DNA from: an uncultured Porphyromonadaceae bacterium
GTDB taxonomy: Bacteria; Bacteroidota; Bacteroidia; Bacteroidales; Muribaculaceae
Length of the DNA stretch: 25,053 nt
Reading direction: 5' to 3'
NCBI GenBank assembly: GCA_902495075.1
Contig: CABUVO010000043.1
Coordinates: forward strand, 1 to 25,053
In this document: positions 21,323 through 25,053 of the stretch, piece by piece
Position numbering within the stretch: position 1 is the first letter of the stretch
How the letters are laid out: the number at the start of each line of letters is the position of its first letter
Made by a program: the position numbers and the translations under genes
Notes under the pieces: model-generated
Seen by the model: only the letters and a program-made list of their open reading frames with translations
What the model was told of the DNA's origin: nothing
Databases searched by the model: none

Positions 21323-23641
21323 ATGTGTTGTAAGACTCAGAAAAATTTGGAAATGATTTTAGATATAGATAAATCAATAGTGGCGTTGCTAATGCTATCC
21401 AGCTCATTGGGAGCAGAGGCATACGCTGGGAATAACACCAACGCTCCCGATTCTGTCGGGAGCGTTAAGACTTTACAGGAACTTGTGGTGACCGGTGAGG
21501 GGGCGGAACGGAATCTTAAGGCTGCGGAGATGGGTACGCATTCCCTGAGCGGGCAGATGATACTTGATCTTCCTGTCATGTTTGGTGAGCCGGATATCGT
21601 CAAGGCGTTGCAGTCGTTGCCCGGAGTGTCTCCGGGAATCGAGGGTTTCACGGGGTTATATGTCAGAGGTGGCGACAACGACCAAAACTTATTCCTTTAT
21701 CAGGATCTGCCTCTATATCAGGTTAGCCATTTAGGAGGCATATTCTCTTCATTTAATGTGGCTACTGTCAATAAAGTTGATTTCTATAAAGCAGCCTTTC
21801 CCTCCAAATATGGTGGAAGAATTTCATCAATTACCGATATTCGGATGAATCGTCCGGATTTCGAGAAATATCATGGTCGCGTGTCTGTCGGATTACTTAG
21901 TGCAAACGCATACGTTTCCGGTCCGATAATAAAAAACAAAACCGCTTTCTCTGCCGCCATACGTCGCTCATGGATTGATATAGTGTCTATTCCAACTCTT
22001 GCCATAATGAATGCTGTAAGCAAAAAGGATGGCAAGAAACACATTGCCTATTACAATTTCACCGATTTCAACGCCCGTATTGATCATAAATTCAACAGCA
22101 GAGCCAATGCTTACATTGTCGGATATTACGGACATGATGATTTCAAAATTGGTCTGCGGGAATTCGAGGGGGAGGATAATGAAAATGCCGAGACATCTCG
22201 TCCTGATGAAAATCCTGATGAGAACAAATATTTCGATGAAAACACAAATAAACTTTCGTGGGGTAACTGGGGAATCATCGGTGCGTTCAATTATAGTCTC
22301 AACAAAGGTGTGTTGTCGGCTTCTGTCTATTATTCCGACTATGCTTCAAAATACCGGCAGAGCCGCGAATACCAGTCTGACCTAAGTGATCTCGACACTT
22401 ACGGCTATAACCGCAGCATTACAAAAAACAGGATAAGAGATATTGGGGTTAAAGCCAATTATATAGGTAATTTGTCAAACATTTATACCTTGGACGCCGG
22501 AATTGGATTTATTCATCACAATTATCTGCCCCAGGGGCTTATTAAAGAATGGAAGCAAAATGATAAAAGCTCCTATAACAATCTCACATCTCCCCAAATT
22601 AATGCTGAGGAAGCATATATTTATGCCGACAATAACTTTAAATTTGGAGAACGAGTATCATTAAGTGCGGGTGTAAGAGGGTCGATGTATAACGTATCCG
22701 GACATTCTTTTCTTTCAATAGAGCCGCGTGGAGCTTTGCGCGTGATGCTTTCTCAAAATTATAGCGTGAAGATGGGATATGCCCGAATGACACAATATGT
22801 GCAGCAGGTCTCCAATAATTATATCAGTCTCCCAACTGATCTCTGGCAACCGATCGTGCCCGGTTTTTCGCCGCTGAAAAGCGATCAGTATTCGGTTGGG
22901 GTGTACGGAACGTTACCATACTCAATGTATTTCTCTGTTGAGGGATGGTATAAGCGGATGCATAATCTGCTTGAATATAAAGAAGGGTTGTCGGTGCTTA
23001 AAGAAGATGTGGCATGGCAAGACAAGCTGACATCAGGCAATGGGGAATCTTATGGCGTTGATATAAACCTTGTCAAGGATGCGGGTCCCTTTACCGGTTC
23101 CATAGGTTATGGACTCATGTGGAACTGGAGAAAATTCGCAGATTTAAATTTAGGCGAGAGGTTTCCTGCAAAATTCGATAACAGACATAAAATCAATATC
23201 AATTTAGCGTATCGCCTTAACAAAAATATAGAATTTAATGCGGGATGGGTCTACATGACAGGCAACCGGATTACTCTCTCAATGTATAACTATGAAATGG
23301 CAGAGTTTTTCTTCCCTGACGCCCCCGGTGCGGTTTCTAAAGATGATTACCATCTGATTGGTGGTGTTGGATATTATCCGTCACGGAATAATGTCCGTTT
23401 GCCGGCTTATCATCGTCTGGATCTGGGAATGAATATCAACCGCTATTATAAGAACGGTCGCAAAGGAGTTTGGAATATAAGCATCTACAACGCTTATTGC
23501 CATATGAATGCCATGACCATCATCAAGGACACTTTGAATGACTATTTAACAACTACCGACAAGAAGAACTGGCACAGAGCGTTCAAGACTCTGAGCTTTA
23601 TTCCAATAATCCCGTCAGTTTCATATACTTATATTTTCTGA
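21323..23641 (+). CDS. TonB-dependent receptor paired with DUF4249 lipoprotein
   Basis: This 772-residue outer-membrane protein has a plug domain at roughly residues 45-165, with IVKALQSLPGV, GLYVRGGDNDQNLFLYQDL and FPSKYGGRISSITDIRMNRPD, then a 22-strand-type barrel ending FIPIIPSVSYTYIF with a terminal phenylalanine. It should import a substrate using TonB energy. The DUF4249 gene starts one base after its stop, a pairing common in Bacteroidetes. Relatives usually carry a carboxypeptidase-regulatory-like domain of about 90 residues before the plug, which is absent here. The start is uncertain: M11 (21353) gives MILDIDKSIVALLMLSSSLG as a signal peptide with unusual acidic residues. No TonB-box is obvious. 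The substrate is unknown. Confidence 0.85.
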   Translation: MCCKTQKNLEMILDIDKSIVALLMLSSSLGAEAYAGNNTNAPDSVGSVKTLQELVVTGEGAERNLKAAEMGTHSLSGQMILDLPVMFGEPDIVKALQSLPGVSPGIEGFTGLYVRGGDNDQNLFLYQDLPLYQVSHLGGIFSSFNVATVNKVDFYKAAFPSKYGGRISSITDIRMNRPDFEKYHGRVSVGLLSANAYVSGPIIKNKTAFSAAIRRSWIDIVSIPTLAIMNAVSKKDGKKHIAYYNFTDFNARIDHKFNSRANAYIVGYYGHDDFKIGLREFEGEDNENAETSRPDENPDENKYFDENTNKLSWGNWGIIGAFNYSLNKGVLSASVYYSDYASKYRQSREYQSDLSDLDTYGYNRSITKNRIRDIGVKANYIGNLSNIYTLDAGIGFIHHNYLPQGLIKEWKQNDKSSYNNLTSPQINAEEAYIYADNNFKFGERVSLSAGVRGSMYNVSGHSFLSIEPRGALRVMLSQNYSVKMGYARMTQYVQQVSNNYISLPTDLWQPIVPGFSPLKSDQYSVGVYGTLPYSMYFSVEGWYKRMHNLLEYKEGLSVLKEDVAWQDKLTSGNGESYGVDINLVKDAGPFTGSIGYGLMWNWRKFADLNLGERFPAKFDNRHKININLAYRLNKNIEFNAGWVYMTGNRITLSMYNYEMAEFFFPDAPGAVSKDDYHLIGGVGYYPSRNNVRLPAYHRLDLGMNINRYYKNGRKGVWNISIYNAYCHMNAMTIIKDTLNDYLTTTDKKNWHRAFKTLSFIPIIPSVSYTYIF

Positions 23642-23642
23642 T

Positions 23643-24677
23643 ATGTACACACGCTTTTTATTTTTCATATTCATTCTGATTTCAATATCATCGGCATTGT
23701 CTTCATGTTATCATGAGATAAATCTGGATAAATACAAAGATGAGGAGGGAAAAGATATTCTGACGCTTAATTCCATTATCACTCCGGATTCTGTTATAGC
23801 CGTCTCGGCTACCAAAACTTTCTTTTTTTCTGATAAACATACAGAAAGCATAGCCGTATCAGATCTTGATATTCAGCTTTTAATTAATGGAGATAATGTC
23901 GGATTGCTTGAATACGATCCTTCTCGAAAATTATATATGTCGCATATAAAGCCGAATGCGGAGGATATTGTCGAGATATCAACTGTTTATATGAATGAGA
24001 AGGTCTATGCTAAGGAAAGTGTGCCTAAGGATGTACCTATTGAGAATATTACAGTAAAACTCAGAGGCCCTTTCTCAGATGAATTTAGCCAGAAATATTA
24101 TTCTTTTACTTATGAGATAACTTTTTCTGATAATTCTGATGAACAGAATTATTATTTCTTTTGGTTTAATGATTGTCGTAATCGGAAGGAACCATGGAAA
24201 AGTACCACTCTTGGGACTATCGATTATTCTCACAGCATTGTTTTCCAGAAACTGAAGGATTACATGGGTGCTTCCGCTCCTTCGTGGTTAATGTGGAATT
24301 ATCCAGGGCTGCCATTTTCCGATGCCGGCATCAATGGAGACAGACACAGTCTCACGGTAATCGAGGATGTCATGGTAGACAATATTTCTTCGGAGATGAT
24401 ACGGGATTTTAAGCTTTTCGCCATAAACAAAGCATATTATGATTATATAGTTGGAAATCTTATATATATTGAAAGTATAGATGATTCGCCATCGGGCATG
24501 ATCGATCTTGGACTTGCTGATCCGATACGCACGTTCTCCAATATTCACAACGGCATTGGTGTGTTCGGCTGCTACACCCTCTCTCAGAAACAGCTTGATG
24601 TTCTTCCGCTTGTCTTTCCAGCGAATGGAATTCGGCAAGGTAAAAATAAGAAGGAAGAAGTTAAAAGTAAGAAGTAA
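23643..24677 (+). CDS. DUF4249 outer-membrane-associated lipoprotein
   Basis: This 344-residue protein has a lipoprotein signal ending ALSSC (C22). The body shows the DUF4249 plan: an early block LTLNSIITPDSVIAVSATKT, a beta-rich middle (YYSFTYEITFSDNSDEQNYY) and the closing ADPIRTFSNIHNGIGVFGCY (residues given in part). These proteins accompany TonB-dependent receptors and are presumed surface or periplasmic partners in substrate capture; the biochemical role is not established. The gene begins one base after the receptor stop, so translation is probably coupled. The last 15 residues (QGKNKKEEVKSKK-like) are lysine-rich and are encoded by a purine repeat that continues beyond the stop, so the tail is probably not ancestral. 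Confidence 0.82.
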   Translation: MYTRFLFFIFILISISSALSSCYHEINLDKYKDEEGKDILTLNSIITPDSVIAVSATKTFFFSDKHTESIAVSDLDIQLLINGDNVGLLEYDPSRKLYMSHIKPNAEDIVEISTVYMNEKVYAKESVPKDVPIENITVKLRGPFSDEFSQKYYSFTYEITFSDNSDEQNYYFFWFNDCRNRKEPWKSTTLGTIDYSHSIVFQKLKDYMGASAPSWLMWNYPGLPFSDAGINGDRHSLTVIEDVMVDNISSEMIRDFKLFAINKAYYDYIVGNLIYIESIDDSPSGMIDLGLADPIRTFSNIHNGIGVFGCYTLSQKQLDVLPLVFPANGIRQGKNKKEEVKSKK

Positions 24678-24710
24678 GAAGGAAAAATGGGGATACCTTA
24701 AAATTTGAAT

Positions 24711-24793
24711 CAAATTCCGATTTATCGGGCGCAGCCCGATGAGGTTAAAGGTTATAGGGAATAGGTTAAAGGAGAATTGGCGCGCCTCAACAA
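24711..24793 (-). repeat. 83-base dispersed element, right copy (inverted)
   Basis: This is the inverted counterpart of 212-294, equal in length and alignable without gaps (72 of 83 by my count). On the plus strand it starts CAAATTCCGATTTA, continues with the hairpin ATCGGGC-GCA-GCCCGAT (24724-24740), then the purine-rich core and GGCGCGCC. It begins 33 bases after the DUF4249 stop, so its hairpin may also serve as a 3'-end structure for that operon. Confidence 0.7.
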
Positions 24794-25053
24794 TTGTATT
24801 AAAGATTTACAGCATCGCGGATCCCTCTCACCTTGCGGTGTTTCAGGTTGGACGCGGACAGGGCGGATGGCGCGCGGATTCTTTGATATCCTTGAAATCA
24901 TACTCAAAAGCCTCTCGCGGATTCATATGCCTTGCGGCATATGACTGGAGTCGAGGATTGTAGCCGATGGTTTCGGATAATATCGCCGCAGTAGGAGACA
25001 TATCCCGGATGAATACAATTGGGGAGGGATCCGTAGCCATCTGCTTCAATCCG
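24794..25053. other. Right-edge region without a supported gene; small hairpins
   Basis: Two hairpins share the loop TTGC: CACC-TTGC-GGTG (24829-24840) and CATATGCC-TTGC-GGCATATG (24924-24943). The words CGCGGAT or GCGGAT occur four times between 24815 and 24923. Short frames on both strands reach the window edge (plus from 24968, minus from 25049), but neither shows a recognisable motif, and both could be parts of a repeat or a gene cut by the edge. Confidence 0.4.

Noticed and set aside
212..24793. The whole window as one composite transposon bounded by inverted repeats
   Set aside because: No transposase or target duplication is present, the enclosed genes are ordinary housekeeping functions, and related repeats occur inside the interval.
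24843..25049. 68-codon minus-strand ORF at the right edge
   Set aside because: No motif is recognised, and the overlapping frames and repeated CGCGGAT words make a repeat more likely. It could only be settled with sequence beyond the edge.

Overview
The window reads as chromosomal DNA of a Bacteroidales bacterium, most likely of the Muribaculaceae/Bacteroides group. This is inferred from four things: promoters of the Bacteroidetes type (TTTG-like -33 box, about 20 bases, TAnnTTTG -7 box) in front of most transcription units; a TonB-dependent receptor paired with a DUF4249 lipoprotein; a Bacteroidetes putative porin; and start codons without evident Shine-Dalgarno sequences. No insertion sequence, transposase, phage gene, rRNA or CRISPR array is visible.

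Layout from left to right. 1-520 is intergenic and carries dispersed repeats and a promoter. 521-3547 holds an organic-anion/sugar-acid MFS transporter and a mannitol dehydrogenase-family polyol or uronate oxidoreductase. A minus-strand tRNA-Leu(UAG) follows at 3713-3794. 3971-10676 is a minus-strand efflux locus transcribed in the order tetR-type regulator, tolC-type channel, periplasmic adaptor, RND pump and a small PII-like protein. 10812-13123 holds the two enzymes of threonine catabolism, L-threonine dehydrogenase (minus) and glycine C-acetyltransferase (plus), divergently transcribed. A minus-strand putative porin lies at 13229-15280. 15516-17872 looks like one operon: two paralogous small outer-membrane beta-barrels, a MIP18/SufT-like Fe-S protein and an LpxH-like phosphoesterase overlapping it by ATGA.

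17873-21322 is mostly non-coding and is the most unusual part. It contains a candidate orphan small RNA with its own promoter and terminator, a MITE-like element with terminal inverted repeats and a 10-base target duplication, several large palindromes (one with perfect 31-base arms), and one AT-rich gene for a membrane-spanning TPR/helix-turn-helix regulator. 21323-24677 is a TonB-dependent receptor followed after one base by its DUF4249 lipoprotein, preceded by a 23-codon hydrophobic micro-ORF. The right edge is again repeat-rich: an 83-base element at 24711-24793 is an inverted copy of one at 212-294.

The genes form ordinary functional units (efflux, threonine to glycine, envelope biogenesis, nutrient uptake). 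The novelty is mainly in the intergenic DNA, where a small vocabulary of dispersed hairpins and low-complexity repeats recurs, sometimes inside operons and promoters. All assignments come from reading the sequence; no database search was run.
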